Made by a program: the position numbers and the translations under genes. Of a stretch of DNA of 64,000 bases, positions 49,901 to 62,029 are shown piece after piece. Numbering within the stretch: the stretch's first letter is position 1; each line of letters starts with the position of its first letter. Origin of the DNA: Sipunculus nudus (lineage: Eukaryota; Annelida; Sipuncula; Golfingiida; Sipunculidae); the NCBI GenBank assembly GCA_026874595.1, contig CM049316.1, forward strand, positions 55,497,676 through 55,561,675, given 5' to 3'. The notes beneath the pieces are model-generated. The model was given only the letters and a program-made list of their open reading frames with translations, had not been told where the DNA came from and did no database searches.

Positions 49901-50394
49901 TATACATAACTCCTTTAAACTTGGATACACAATTAAGCTACCAAAACCAAGTCAAAGCCACAGGGTTCCTCTTCTTCAAAGATTGTTTATACATATATAC
50001 CTGAATTCACTAATGAATTAAATGTTGTAAAGGCCATGTATCCCAAGATTAATATCAGAAGAAATCCTCAGCAATTATTTGATCGAACCTTTGAACTCAT
50101 TATATCCCCATAAAGTGCACTGAGGAAATCACTCAGAGAACTTCACATGATGAAACTACATTCAATCAAACCTTATATACTGAAGTTGTGTAATTCTTTA
50201 AATGGCAAAAAAATGGCTGAGATGTTCATTCCAAGCCTGGGTAAACCTTTTTCTCAGAGATTTGGTTGGTGGAGGTAATACCATCTCCAGTTTTTAATTT
50301 TGATCTATAAATTTTAACTGATATGTAAATCCAATGTCGGGTTTTAGAACCAAGGAACCACCAATCCATCTAAAGAAAACACACTTATTTGTGT
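46931..50394. other. Non-coding region, no gene recognised
   Basis: The minus-strand frame at 47794-48057 would encode a hydrophobic segment (MLCLIILLLMALVCVFLLC). It has no clear splice sites or family and is not called. A C-run lies at 47236-47246. Confidence 0.35.
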
Positions 50395-50545
50395 GTCATA
50401 CACAGCTGTGGGGCACTGCCTTCCCATTCAGCCTGCAGAACATTCACCCTGGAAGGGGGCCTTCGTTGAAAATCTCACTGCTCCTGGGCTGAAATTTGAA
50501 CTCATGACTCCTGGATTTGAGTTCTGAGCTCTACACCTAAAAATT
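50395..50545 (-). mobile_element. tRNA-derived SINE fragment, second copy
   Basis: On the minus strand: an A-box-like GTGTAGAGCTCAG, a B-box-like GAGTTCAAATTTC, then GTGAGATTTTCAACGAAGG and CAGGGTGAATGTTCTGCAGG. It parallels the head and proximal body of 5345-5700; the distal body is missing or diverged. Confidence 0.6.
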
Positions 50546-51669
50546 GTTAAAAAACCTGCAAGTCTGGGGAAACCTTTGATATTGCAGCAAATAACACTGA
50601 CACAAAAAATCAGAACATCAGAACAGTTTTGTTGATCTTGTACCCAGGTGTTAATGGCAGACAGATGGTGTCTGCTGTGAATAGAACAAATTATACATAT
50701 TTGTGTTACAGTCTTGCAGAGTTTCAAAATGAGAGACAAAATTAAACTGGCATGTTATAATGTATTAACCGATGTACTTCCTACATGGTAAAGCATACCA
50801 TGCTGTCATCAACTATCAGTTTTTTTGCTGTGATGACACAGAGCTGTTTTCTTGATGAGAGACAAAATTGAAATTGTGTAATAAAAACACCGTGTCCCAT
50901 ACATGACAAAGCATACAACAGTTTCACAACCAAGTCAATTTCTTATGTGAAAAAAAAGAGCATATCAAATCAGCATATCACAACAATCAATGATTTTTTT
51001 TTATAAGGAGAAAGCTAATTAAACTGATGTCACAACGGTTAAGGTGTTTCCCACATGACGGAGCACATTAAACTGAGGTGCAGCTTACTTTGAGTCATAT
51101 TTACTTTCACTTTTATGATCGACTAATTTTCTTCGAACTGAGGTAAAGTGAGTACACAGCGGTAGTTCACATGGGTTGCCGAGGACGATATCCACTGAGG
51201 CTATTAATAATCTCAAACCCGGTAAATTCACCATGAAACATGGTAAGATGTAGTGCCTTTTACCACCTGGGATAAACAACCAGACCTGTTCACCCAAAGT
51301 TTTATTACATTTCACACCCCACAGAGTAATCCCCTTGTTCATCTTGGTGGTAATCCTGGTTCGCTCCCTGTGTGATGCTTATACCAAGGACAACCTGGTC
51401 CATTATGTGAACAGAGTTATTTGCATTGCAATTTTGCTGAATAGCTTCCCAGCAATTCTGTGTACTTTGCCAAGTGCTACCCACTGTGTTTATTTGAAAT
51501 GCTGTGAGGAGTCTATTTAAAACTCACATTTAACACACATCACCCATCGTGTTTGTTGTAGTATTTTAAATCCCTACAGCAAATTTTGACTCTCAGATTA
51601 ATTACTTAAAAGAAACCTATAAGGCCTCCTGCAAATTGATGTTCAAGTAACCTGTCATATTAACCCTAC
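50546..51669. other. Non-coding, no gene recognised
   Basis: The minus-strand open frame at 51085-51342 has no recognisable domain or splice sites. No repeat family identified. Confidence 0.35.
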
Positions 51670-51900
51670 CCCAAGGAGGTTATGTTTTATTCTGTGTCTG
51701 TTTGCTTGTTTGATGGTTTGTTTGCTAAATTCAGCAAACCCTAAATAAATTATTGACATTGTGACATTGCAAAGGGGCAGGACATGGGACAGAAAGGACT
51801 CCATTAAATATGGGTGTGGATCTCGATAAAGGGCCAGGCAGATATATCCTGAAGAACTGCAGTTTTACCTTAGGCCTATATACATATCACACCCCTGACC
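51670..51900 (+). repeat. Dispersed repeat family 'AAGGAGGTTATG', copy
   Basis: Starts CCCCAAGGAGGTTATGTTTT, continues TCTGTGTCTGTTTGCTTGTT and later GGTGTGGATCTCGATAAAGG. It carries both the opening seen at 30538 and the GGTGTGGATC core seen at 15305 and 42845, linking these into one family. Confidence 0.65.
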
Positions 51901-53419
51901 CTATCTTTTAGCCTCCACTAAGTTTCAGAATATAATTTGTGACAAGTATGGGTTAGCATTGCATATAAACTGTTACTAACCCTAATAGGATCCTAGGACA
52001 AGGCCGTGATCACCCAAGCAAAGGTCATGATCACAACCAGGAGTGAATTGATACTAAACATGGATTGCAGTACCTTGAGTCAACTGCAACAGGTGCTTGG
52101 GTTATAAGTCACACACTCAGAAAAGGACAGTTCTGAAATACCTGGAAGTCATGATACCAAGTCAACCGTGAGTAAAAACACATATTACATATCTTAAATT
52201 TACTACCCTATAACATTATCTCACTGAACTCCTGGCAAAATTTAATTTTTACTTTTTTTAAACTTATTTTTGTTTAAACTACAAATAAAAGGGCAAATTC
52301 CAAAGGATATATAATGAAATTATGGATAAATACAATAAGTAACCATTTTACTATACAGTCCTTGGACAGTATGGTATCTATACCACCAGTGAAGTGTATT
52401 TGATCCAATCTGCAATTGTTGAGGAACTCTCGTTGAGTACTGTTAAGGACCTTAATATTTACTCTTGTTCTTAAAACTCCTCACTCAATCTCAAGTAAAG
52501 AGGGTTCCCATTGGCTGGAAACCACCCTTGGGCAGACCTTCATTTCAGCCCCAGTGGTCATTAGTGTAAGAATAACACTTACAAGTGTTGCCATTTTCCC
52601 TGGTGAACTGGTTGTCAAGGCGACTTGACAGGTGAATGTATTACCTGTCACCTTGATGAACTCATGATATACCTGTAACAGCAGGACTATGCACCAGTCT
52701 TCATACTGTGTTTCCCAGCAAAATAAACCATACAGTATTCTTTGTTTTCAAATAAAGGACATGTCCATGGTCTGTTGGTAGCACTGTCTATTGAATGAGG
52801 TTAAAGGTAATCATGTATCATTCTTAGAATGTTTAGTTCAGGTTTTGATTGCATTAGAGTTAATATTAGAGGGTCTATCAAAGTTTCACCATTATGCCAT
52901 TGAGGCATTATTCTTGATCTTCCCCAATGTATTAAATACATTTTATACCTGTGTGAAAGTTATGGTATGTTTAAATAATATTACAGTTTTTTAAATCTTT
53001 AACACTCTTATTTGCCTGTCACTGGTTCTGGCTCTGGCTATAGAATGAAGTTAAATATATTATAGTTATTGTATTATATTATTAAATCTGCTGGATTTAT
53101 GGTTTTATGTGCATGCCAGTGCGGCTAAGAATGGTTTAGAAGTCACAACCAGTCATTAAAGAAACAGCTAAATACTACCAGGAAGAGAAGTTGTAAAATA
53201 ACTAGTACCTCTCTTTCCACACACCAGGAAATCTGTGAAATCAAATCAATGGCCTTCATATCAAAGGTCATGAATGACACACGACCTCCCCTACATTCAC
53301 AGTTCAGTTTTTTACCTTCAGGTAAATGCCTAGATGTAACATTCTGCAGAACTACTCACTTTAAAAAAATCTCTTGTGCCATACAGTATTAAACTTTCTA
53401 ACTCAAGTTAATCTAGATA
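51901..53419. other. Non-coding, contains a decayed SINE-body fragment
   Basis: CAGGAGTGAATTGATACTAA followed by ACATGG at about 52038-52065 resembles the body of the SINE at 58195-58380. Otherwise nothing recognised. Confidence 0.35.
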
Positions 53420-53606
53420 TTTAATGTTTTTGAATTATGTCTTTTACCTGCAGAATTATCTGTTTTATCATTTTTACATGCTTATTTTTACATGCATTGT
53501 CAAAAAGTTGTATTATTTTTATATATATATTTATTTTTATGTAATGAATTGCAAGTCAACAACAAATTCCTGGAACTGAAGGCTAATAAATGTTATCTTA
53601 TCTTAT
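53420..53606 (+). mobile_element. 3' end of a non-LTR retrotransposon (LINE) with (TTATC)n tail
   Basis: A T-rich segment with TAATGAATTGCAAGTCAAC, then AATAAATG and a short tail of TTATC repeats. An AATAAA-like signal directly before a simple-repeat tail is typical of truncated LINE 3' ends. No reverse-transcriptase frame remains. Confidence 0.45.
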
Positions 53607-53639
53607 CGTGTTCAGACATGATAACAAATCTCTGAGGTA

Positions 53640-53735
53640 TTACTCAGGCTTATGAAATTTTCCATGGCTGTCTCTGGCAGGATTCAAACCAAAGACATAT
53701 AACCACTAAGCTCAACGTAACACCAAATTAACAAG
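53640..53735 (-). mobile_element. tRNA-like SINE head (degenerate)
   Basis: On the minus strand GTTGAGCTTAGTGGTTA (A-box-like) is followed by GGTTTGAATCCTGCC (B-box consensus GGTTCGAATCC with one change). It adjoins the LINE-like tail at 53420-53606, so the two may be one tail-to-tail or nested insertion. It is too decayed for a tRNA gene. Confidence 0.45.
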
Positions 53736-56700
53736 TACATGAACCCGTGATGTACAGATGTTTCAACCATAAGAATGTATAGACTTATACATGGAGCTTT
53801 ATCAGACAATATATCATCTTACATTTATTTAACTGATCAAAAGAGACATATCTTTGTAATAAATTAATGACACTATGGCTGCCATTTTGTTCGCAAGGGT
53901 TCAAATCTGTGATAGTTTCAAAGGGGGAATTATCGCAAAAATAAAACCTTCGTGAATAGGTTCAGGTCCATCCGTTGAATGCAAGTGTGAAAGATCAAAG
54001 AATGGTATTTTGAATAATAATAAATACTGAATGTTCTAAGACTGCTTTTATAAATCATATCACTTTATCAGATCTTTCAAACTATCTGCCATTGATGAAC
54101 AATAATTTCCACCTGTTCCATGTTCTCCTAGGTCCCCGTGGAATTGTAAAGATTTTGTGCACATATAATTTGATATAACTAATTCATATAGCAAAAATTA
54201 TACTCTATGTAAAGTGCTTTTCTATAGTGCGATCGCAAAAATGAAACCCTCATAAAAAACTGAAAAAGCAAAAATTGTGCAACGTTTATCCGCAAACATA
54301 AGGCCAACCACAGTATTTTGATATCTGGTCAGAACCTGTGGAGGTACAAGCTATCCCTAGAGGAAAGGTCTGGGCACATGGGAGATATTAGAAAAATCAA
54401 CACAAACGTTGGAACAACTTTCTGACCTTCAGACAAAAATTGAATTTAACAAACAGATCCTGTTTGTATATTCTGTTCATAATCATTTGTGAAAAAAGAA
54501 CTTAAAATAAATATAATCCTTAAAATTATCATTTTATGTTGAAACAATTTTGTTAAAAAAGATCAATAATCTTGCCATTCAAATCTGCTTATAAATCTAA
54601 AGAGACAGCTTATGCTACCTAAAAAATCATAACTGAATAGAAAATCAAAAGGAAACTGGCCTGGTTATTTCACAAACTTGGTGTTAGTGATAAAAGGTAC
54701 AAGGTTACTGGAAAAAAATTGGGATTTATAATTCCAAAATCCTTCTTCTTTCCTGACAGCCAGCTCTCTTGACCTCATTTGTGCCTTTTTATTACAGGGT
54801 TGATTTTATATGGTTTCCTTGGCTGTGTCCTGTATACATGAATCAAGTTGAAACAAAACTAGTTTTTGGGACCTTTATTGGAAATGCCAAGATCCAACTA
54901 GTCATAAATTCAAGATATCACTGTCGAAAAACAGAGAGTGGATGGAGCTGCCAGGGTCACAAAAAGCACAAAACCAAATGCTCTACAACCCAAGTTAGTG
55001 AATACAACTGAGTTATAAACCCATTAGATTATCAAGAGCAGACGTCATAATTTTCTCAAAAAAACTTTTTTAATGATGTCTCCCCGGGCTTGTACTGACA
55101 TTGTACTAAAGTCATAGCACAAAAGACACAGGTGCAGGGGAAGGTATAGATCTTCCTACACAGCCATAAACCTGAGATCTAAGGACATAGACAGCTGTGG
55201 TTATACCCCTTTAAACTTATTCAAATTGGTTACCCTTTGCTATGTGTACTGCAGTTTCCAAAATGGCCACCCATAAAGAAATTTGCAGGGTCTACAAAGC
55301 TCTTACAGTAAGTGGTGGTGCTCTTTGGCTAATGCTATTGGTTGACCCAAGGCCCTGAATGCTAAAGGGACCAGTCCTTGTTTACATTTCTGCAGGTGTG
55401 TCAGGGTATGATGGACCTGTATGTTGGCCAGAACATCTTTTCCTGGCACTTTTGTGTGTGGTGGGTCCCTCAATTGCCTCGTCAACTCCTCCGTGTCCAC
55501 ATGCAAAAAGCAAAATGCCCTTTCCTCTCTAAAAGGATTGCTTGATTATATTTAACTGATGTACAATAGTCCATGAAAAGGTAAAAATAGCTGTTTTATT
55601 GGTGAAATACCATTATCATTAAAGAAAATAAAGCAAAATAGCTATTTCTTCTAAAAAATATCACTATTTTCAATTAAATACAAGGACATGTGAAAAATAA
55701 TGATAGCTCATTTTTTTACTTTCTTTTAACATGTTGCAATTCTTACAGAAAATTCAAATGCCATGTTGAAAATCTAAAATCCCAGAGGCTTTTGAGTATA
55801 GAATGTTTATTGTCATATTGCTGCCTTTAGTTTCTTCAGTTTGAAAGGCAAGAGTGTTAATTCATAAATTAAATCATATTACAATACACTGTTGCAGATA
55901 TTGTGTCAGTTTTCATTTGAATTAATACTAACCTTGTTACAAAAAAATCATTTTTTACTTAAGACTATCTGTCACCTATCCATAAAACAATTTATATTCT
56001 TTTACTTTAAGACAGACTTCACATTTGAGGCTTAATTTACACCCTCTTGTTAATTAGAATACAAATTTTGACTCTTTGCTTCACCAACACAAAGTATTTA
56101 CAAAAAAATACATACCAGTATATGGAAATCAGAAAAAAAGGTCCACATTAAATTTGTATTATTATCATGATCATTATCATAATTACTGTGACAATCATGA
56201 TTATTATTATAAATTTACAGAATTCTGTATGGTATATTTTATGTTACACCAGCATTAGAAAACAAATCATATCCTGATGAGGGCTAAGGTAAAAGTCACA
56301 TCACTATCTTTGGCTGTTCAGGGATTGTGAAGACTGATATCTTTGTGGGGATCAGCATGTCAGCTGAAGACAGCAATGTGACAGTGCTGAAATCTCCTGG
56401 ACCTGGCGAGACTCAGAGTACAAATAATTATACTCCAAAAGAATCCTCTCACAACAGATAATCATGCCAGGTAATCATATTTTTTATTCCTCTTTTCTTG
56501 TTTATCCCTTATGTTAGGATACAGATGGAATTTTATGGAACAAAACGCAGTGAGGTTGTATCTTTATACTTATTTTTGATTTTCCTTAAGCTTTCATTAC
56601 CTTTTTATTCTTTTCTGGTGTCTTTAAGACTGCTGATTTGTTTACTCTCTGTGGTGACCACTGAACTATAATATGAGAGCTAGCTACTGAGTAATCCAAA

Positions 56701-57119
56701 TATCAGAAAAAGGATTTATGAGGATAACTGAGAGATTGGGATACATCACAGATTTATATGCATACAGCCAGCGGATCAAGTCGCCCAACAGGAACAAAGA
56801 CAGCAGGTGCTCCAATTGACGTAAAAATGAAAATGTACATCAAAGACGATTCACTGTCAATCAAAATCAATAAGATTAGTAGTTTTTTTAACTGGTTCAG
56901 CGAACCACCTGGCGATGAGATGTCTCGCGGATTATAACGTATGTGACTGTTTTATCGATACCTGGTCCTCATGTTGGCAGCTGCCGGCTGTCCTATAGAC
57001 AACATTGTACTGATTTCACTGCCATGTGAAGATTTTTAAAGAGTGCACCTCTAGAGTACAGAGAAGCTATTTGTTGCCATAGTAACCAACCACAATATTA
57101 AGCAGTGAAAGTCTGAGAC
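53736..57119. other. Non-coding region, no gene recognised
   Basis: AT-rich, with an ATT/ATC-rich patch at about 56155-56220. The open frames here have no domains or splice support. Confidence 0.4.
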
Positions 57120-57810
57120 ATTTAATAGCAAGAAAGTAAGGTCTGAAATATGTATTGATGTTTATGAAGAGGCCATGTGCTTAATGGAGATGTATTTGCT
57201 CCACGACACCAGACGGTGCCAGATCTTTCAAATGACACATTTAATTGAAGTGTTCTGTTGCTAGTGTAGACCAGTTGGCAGGAAATTAGGGCAGCCCCAG
57301 ACAGAGTCATGGTGAATGGTGCGTATTGGCGCGAGACCGGCTCCTGATCAGTCCGCAAGTCAATACTGGCCATTACAGATCATTTCCTTCAGTACCTATA
57401 GCCTGCATCACGACCATTTCAACCCGAATTCCAAGCTTGTAAATGTCACACCAAATTGATATATGGCCTCCCAAGACCTGTTCCAATTTATGAGCGGCCT
57501 CGCAGGAAGAAGGTAAAAATCTTCCAAGAGCATCTCAACATTTCCAGTTGATTGGTGACCAGCCTGTGAGCCTTCACGATAGCCCTCTCCGGCAGATGTA
57601 AATACCCCAAAAAACAAGTATAAATGTGGTCGCTGTAACTCAACAAGGCTGTTTGTATTGGAGTTTCGTCCGTTCTGAAATTGAGTGGGCCCCCAAAGAA
57701 CACTGATGGGTGCTCAGCAATAAAGTTAATCACAACATGTAGCCTCATTCCATCAGTGGGGTTTTATCCGCACTGTCGCCAGCCCTCTCAACCAGACCCT
57801 GGGACGCATA
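57120..57810. other. Low-repeat island with overlapping open frames: possible regulatory DNA
   Basis: Unique, balanced composition. Open frames occur on both strands at once (for example 57122-57373 and 57488-57748 minus, 57681-57923 plus), the pattern expected from low stop density rather than a gene. An RFX X-box-like GTTGCCATAGTAAC lies just left at 57073-57086. Confidence 0.25.
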
Positions 57811-58049
57811 CAAGAAGAGCTTACGTGTTCCTGTTGTTAAAGTCTAAAACGTGTGTGAACGAATCTGTAAAATTTGTAAACACCGAGCATCTGTATTTTA
57901 ACTTAAGATATTGTACCATTTAATAATTCAAATATTAAAGTGCCAGTGTTCCAGAATGGTATTTAGCTAATTCAATCACTTTAACTCTGATGATTAAGTC
58001 ATTATTGTCAAAACATTTAATTGTACAGGTTCATATTTTTCAAGAGAAA

Positions 58050-58112
58050 GCTTTGGACAAACTGTTTAAATTGTTTTTCAGCTTTGGACAAAATGTTTAA
58101 ACTGTTTTTCAT
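58050..58112. repeat. Local direct duplication (~31 bp)
   Basis: AGCTTTGGACAAACTGTTTA and following bases at 58050 repeat as AGCTTTGGACAAAATGTTTA at 58080. Confidence 0.85.
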
Positions 58113-58194
58113 AAGATTATTAAAATTACTATAAAATTGGTAGTCTGCTTTATGAATCTATCATCTGACAACTGCTGATGCCTTGTGTGAAAGT

Positions 58195-58385
58195 TTTTGA
58201 AGCCTGGTGGTGTAACGTTTAGTGTGCTGGACGCGTGACCGCAAGGTTGAAGGTTTGCATCCTGATCTGACCGCTTCCTGCGCTTAGACTTCTAGCCATT
58301 TTGAAGTCTTTACCACAAGGGTGCATGCTCTTCACCCAGGAGTGAATGGGTACTGGTCAAACATGGGTATCAGGCAAATACAGAA
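58195..58385 (+). mobile_element. tRNA-derived SINE, plus strand
   Basis: The head has an A-box-like TGGTGTAACGTTTAGTGTG and a B-box-like GAAGGTTTGCATCC about 35 nt later, then a body (TTTTGAAGTCTTTACCAC, CACCCAGGAGTGAATGGG). The 3' end abuts the Helentron-like copy B, which may have inserted into or beside it. A different family from the SINE at 5345. Confidence 0.6.
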
Positions 58386-58387
58386 TG

Positions 58388-59845
58388 AACTAGAATACGG
58401 GTAGTCGACAAGCGACTACGTGTATCCGCCTAAATCAGAGTGGAATGGGTGAAGTGAGGCATGGATTGAGTGGCAAGGGGAAATAGAGTGAAGTGTTGCA
58501 TATTAGCATGGATGTCTGCAGCCAAATTTTGTATGTAGGTTGCCCCCCCTACCACAAAATCCAGAAAGCCGTCCAAGTTGTATACATATGCAAAATTAAG
58601 GCAGATAAGTCAAACCATTCATGTATATGAGTGATTTTAGCCCATGGCAGACAAACAGATGGACGCTGAGCAAAAATGGTTGCAGGTGACGCCACCAGTT
58701 TTATGGTATGATAAAGAGCTATGTGAGAACTATACACATGCAAAACTTTGGCCCAATCAGTCAAACGGTTCCCAAGATATGAGCTTGGATGTCTGCTGCA
58801 TAAACTAGAATACAGGTGGCGCCACCTGTCATAAAATCAAGAGAGCTGTCGGGGATGTTTAAACCTGCAAAATTTTAGCCAGATATGTCAATCCACTGCC
58901 GAGATATGAGTGATTTTATCCCATGGCAGACAAACAGACAGGAGCTGTGCAAAAATGGCTGCAGGTGGCGCCACCAATTTTGCGTATGATAAAGAGCTAT
59001 GTGAGATCTATACACATGCAAAATTTTGGCCCAATCGGTCAAACGGTTCCCGAGATATGAGCTTGGATGTCTGCAGCGTAAACGTGAATGTAGGTGGCGC
59101 CACCTGTCATAAAATCAGAAAAGCTATCCAGGATGTATACGCATGCCAAATTTCAGGTGAATTAGTCAAGTCACTGCAGAGATACGAGTGATTTTAACCC
59201 AAGGCAGACAAACAGATGGACACTGTGCAAACATGGTTGCAGGTGGCGCCACCATTTTTTGTGTATGTTATAAAGCTCTCCAAGGGCTACATTTGTGCAA
59301 AAAAATTTTCCTGATCGGTAAAACGGTTCCAGAGATATGAGCTTGGATGTCTGCAGCGTAAACGTGAATGTAGGTGGCGCCACCTGTCATAAAATCAGAT
59401 AAGCTATCCAGGATGTATACGCATGCCGAATTTCAGGTGAATTAGTCAAGTCACTGCAGAGATATGAGTGATTTTAACCCAAGGCAGACGAACAGATGGA
59501 CACTGTGCAAACATGGTTGCAGGTGGCGCCACCATTTTTTGTGTATGTTATAAAGCTCTCCAAGGGCAACATTTGTGCAAAAAAATTTTCCTGATCAGTC
59601 AAACGGTTCCTGAGATATGTGGGTTTATGTGTGGAAACAGACGCACAAACGGACGCAGAGCGCAGAGGAAAGGTCAGAGGTCAAAACAAAATCGGGGCGC
59701 AGCAGTTCACATGTGACCCGAACATAATCCCGGGTTTCGTAAAAATCTGCCAAGCGGTTATGGAGGAGTTCTCCGGACACCTACGTGGCGGCGGAGTGCA
59801 GCTGAAAACATAGTATCCGCAAAACTCTGTTTTGGCGGATACAAT
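58388..59845 (-). mobile_element. Helentron/Helitron-like non-autonomous element, copy B
   Basis: Matches copy A (35653-37060) end to end. On the minus strand the 5' end is TTGTATCCGCCAAAACAGAG, itself part of a hairpin with GTTTTGCGGATAC. The 3' end has GGCGGATACA, the GTAGTCG-CTTGT-CGACTAC hairpin and CTAG|T. The interior has about four tandem units of 275-282 bp, each with two GGTGGCGCCACC palindromes (58815, 58965, 59093, 59240, 59372, 59521). One at 58812-58829 is an 18-bp perfect palindrome. The open frames inside repeat with the units and are not genes. Confidence 0.62.
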
Positions 59846-59920
59846 TACCTGATTTCAAGATTTTGAATTTCTTGATTAAACCGCGGTTTAAGTGGAGATT
59901 TTACGGTACCTTCTATTGCC

Positions 59921-60056
59921 ATGTGTGGCTGCTTGGTGTATGCTCCCCAGGGAGCAGAGAAAAGCTACAAGAATGAACAGGCCCAAAAGACCAGGAAGGA
60001 AAAGTATAAGATCAATTCGGATGAGACTGACATCATCGGTGATATCAGACTATAAA
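59921..60056 (+). other. Candidate short coding exon or gene fragment
   Basis: The frame ATG...TAA gives 44 residues; from an internal acceptor-like CTCCCCAG (ending 59959) it would read GAEKSYKNEQAQKTRKEKYK then INSDETDIIGDIRL. Composition is charged and protein-like, and the frame is distinct from the overlapping 82-residue frame at 59892-60140. No family recognised and no upstream exon found. It could be a terminal exon, a retrocopy fragment or chance. Confidence 0.2.
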
Positions 60057-60309
60057 CCCCCACTACCTTTAACTTCACCTTTGGACAACAAGGGTTTTGT
60101 ATACACCAAAAGTCTGTCGAAGGAAGGCCTCTCGCAATGAAGCATGTACAAGAACTTGCTTGTAAGATGCACTCTCCTGTATCAGACAAAAGCCACATAT
60201 GAACAATGACAGGATCATTCCCTAAATGATATGATGAAATACAGTCAGATTCTCATAAAAACATGGTTTGTTAAAACAGAAGATTCAAGTTACAAACAAA
60301 ACTTTAGGA

Positions 60310-60440
60310 AATGAACTAATGAGGCCATCCTTAAAAATTTCTGTGTTGGGGCTAACATTGGTCAAAAAAAGTCATCAGGTAGGGAGGAAAAAAATATTTT
60401 TTTTAAAGGAGGATCTGGAGTTTACTACACCTTTTTTTAC
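60310..60440 (+). repeat. Dispersed repeat 'GGCCATCCTTAAAAA', forward copy
   Basis: AGGCCATCCTTAAAAATTTC then TGTGTTGGGGCTAAC at about 60323-60358 is the inverse complement, with one mismatch, of 62631-62665. Homology past the 35-bp core is weak here. Confidence 0.65.
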
Positions 60441-60949
60441 CAGATATTAGCATATGCGAGGTTTATGTCAAATAACATACCCGTACTCCATTCATTCCTT
60501 GCCTCGATACCATTGAAACATGCACAACAAGGTATCTCTGAACAGATTTTGTTTTATTTCAGGCTTAAAATCCTGTACTTGGGTTTAAAATGTTTTAGTA
60601 CATGCTTTGAACATGTACATGTCAAACATTCAGGTATCTGAAAAGTTATCAAGTACTTTTCCAATAATGGTCAAGCATGTTATCATGGAAGCATTATAAC
60701 TGATGTATATCCCATTGCACAGGTTCGCGTTAGGCCTGTAAGCCTTGTTCTGGATCTCACATGAATTTGCAGACAATTTTATTTTGTGTTGTATGCGAGT
60801 GCCAGAATTGTAGGAATGAGTGCAGTTTGAGATTTCCTTTGCAAGTGAAGAGATATAATTAAGAAGGACGGTAATAAATGAAATCTTTAGTAATAGTCAA
60901 TGCCTAATAAGGTAGTAGAATATATAAAAAGTTTATATAAATATATGTA

Positions 60950-61340
60950 AAACTGTACTTTTTGAAAGATGAAACCATATATTGGATGTCGGTACCCTGA
61001 TTAGGAATTTTGATTTCTTCGGTTTTGATGTATATACAAACAAAATCTTGGTCAAGTTTGAAGATGGGTGACCTTGACTTATTTCTCAACGTTTTAGAGC
61101 GAATTATAGAAAATAACCGGCGTGTGTACACATTTACCATGTGAGGAGGATATCTCCAAAAGTATTCAACACAGAAATTTCATTTCTTTGGTGCTGATAC
61201 ATATCAACAAAATCTCGGTCAAGTTCCAAGATGGATGACCCAAGGTCACAGAGCTTATAATAGAAAAAAACTTAGGAGCTTATTTCTAAGGAACCACTGG
61301 ATGGATTGTTTTGGAATATGGAATGGTCATTGGCCTTGAT
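60950..61340 (+). repeat. Dispersed repeat with two related units
   Basis: AAATCTTGGTCAAGTTTGAA with AGATGGGTGACC near 61040 and AAATCTCGGTCAAGTTCCAA with AGATGGATGACC near 61210 are diverged copies about 170 bp apart, each preceded by TT(C/T)ATTTCTT(C/T)GGT-like sequence. The Cys-rich minus-strand frame at 61272-61496 overlaps its end and is not called. Confidence 0.5.
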
Positions 61341-62029
61341 GATCTCGAAAGTGCTACATGACTCACAAAGACTGGGGCCAGACTTACAAAGTTCATACCT
61401 CTCTAATTCAAATTCACAACTTGAACAAAAGACATATGTACAGATATACATCCATGTGAGAACAAATATTACATGAATACTTGTTACTGTTACCACCCAT
61501 AAATACTGCTCTTTTGGCTGAGGGCTTTTGTCAGCTTTTGCTGATATTCTAGTATTTTTCTGTAATTAATGACTGAGCGAGCAATGTTGATCTCTATCTC
61601 GTCTACGTCTAAACAAGAAATGCCGTACGGTCAGGAAATATCTGTTTATTATAAAAGCTATTAATAAAATGAAATAAATTTACAAAGGCAGTTAAAAAGA
61701 AACACATCCAAAAAAAAATACAGTCGCTTATATGTTATTCCTGTTCTGATCAGCTGTGGCTGGTAGAAACGATGCGTCAGACACCTCACATAACCCTGTC
61801 ATGATCGCCACAGAACTGACGAAATCACGCAATTCTTGTAATACCAAACATCTGATTTGTGTAGATCGTGCGTTACACATCGTCAGTTGCAGATTCCATT
61901 AAATAGGCCCGCTTCATTTGCTTGATATAGGCCTACTCACAGTGCCACCGTGAGTGTTGCTGAAAAATTATAACCAGCATAAGCGACACGATGTCAGTGA
62001 ACATTTTCCTGCCAAAATAGTGATGAATG

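Noticed and set aside
58195-58290. Functional tRNA gene
   Set aside because: A- and B-box-like words are present but the cloverleaf cannot be formed cleanly; it is a SINE head.
58910-59716. Series of open frames in Helentron-like copy B (and 35757-36992 in copy A)
   Set aside because: They recur in parallel with the ~280-bp tandem units on both strands and encode no Rep or helicase motif; they reflect repeat structure.
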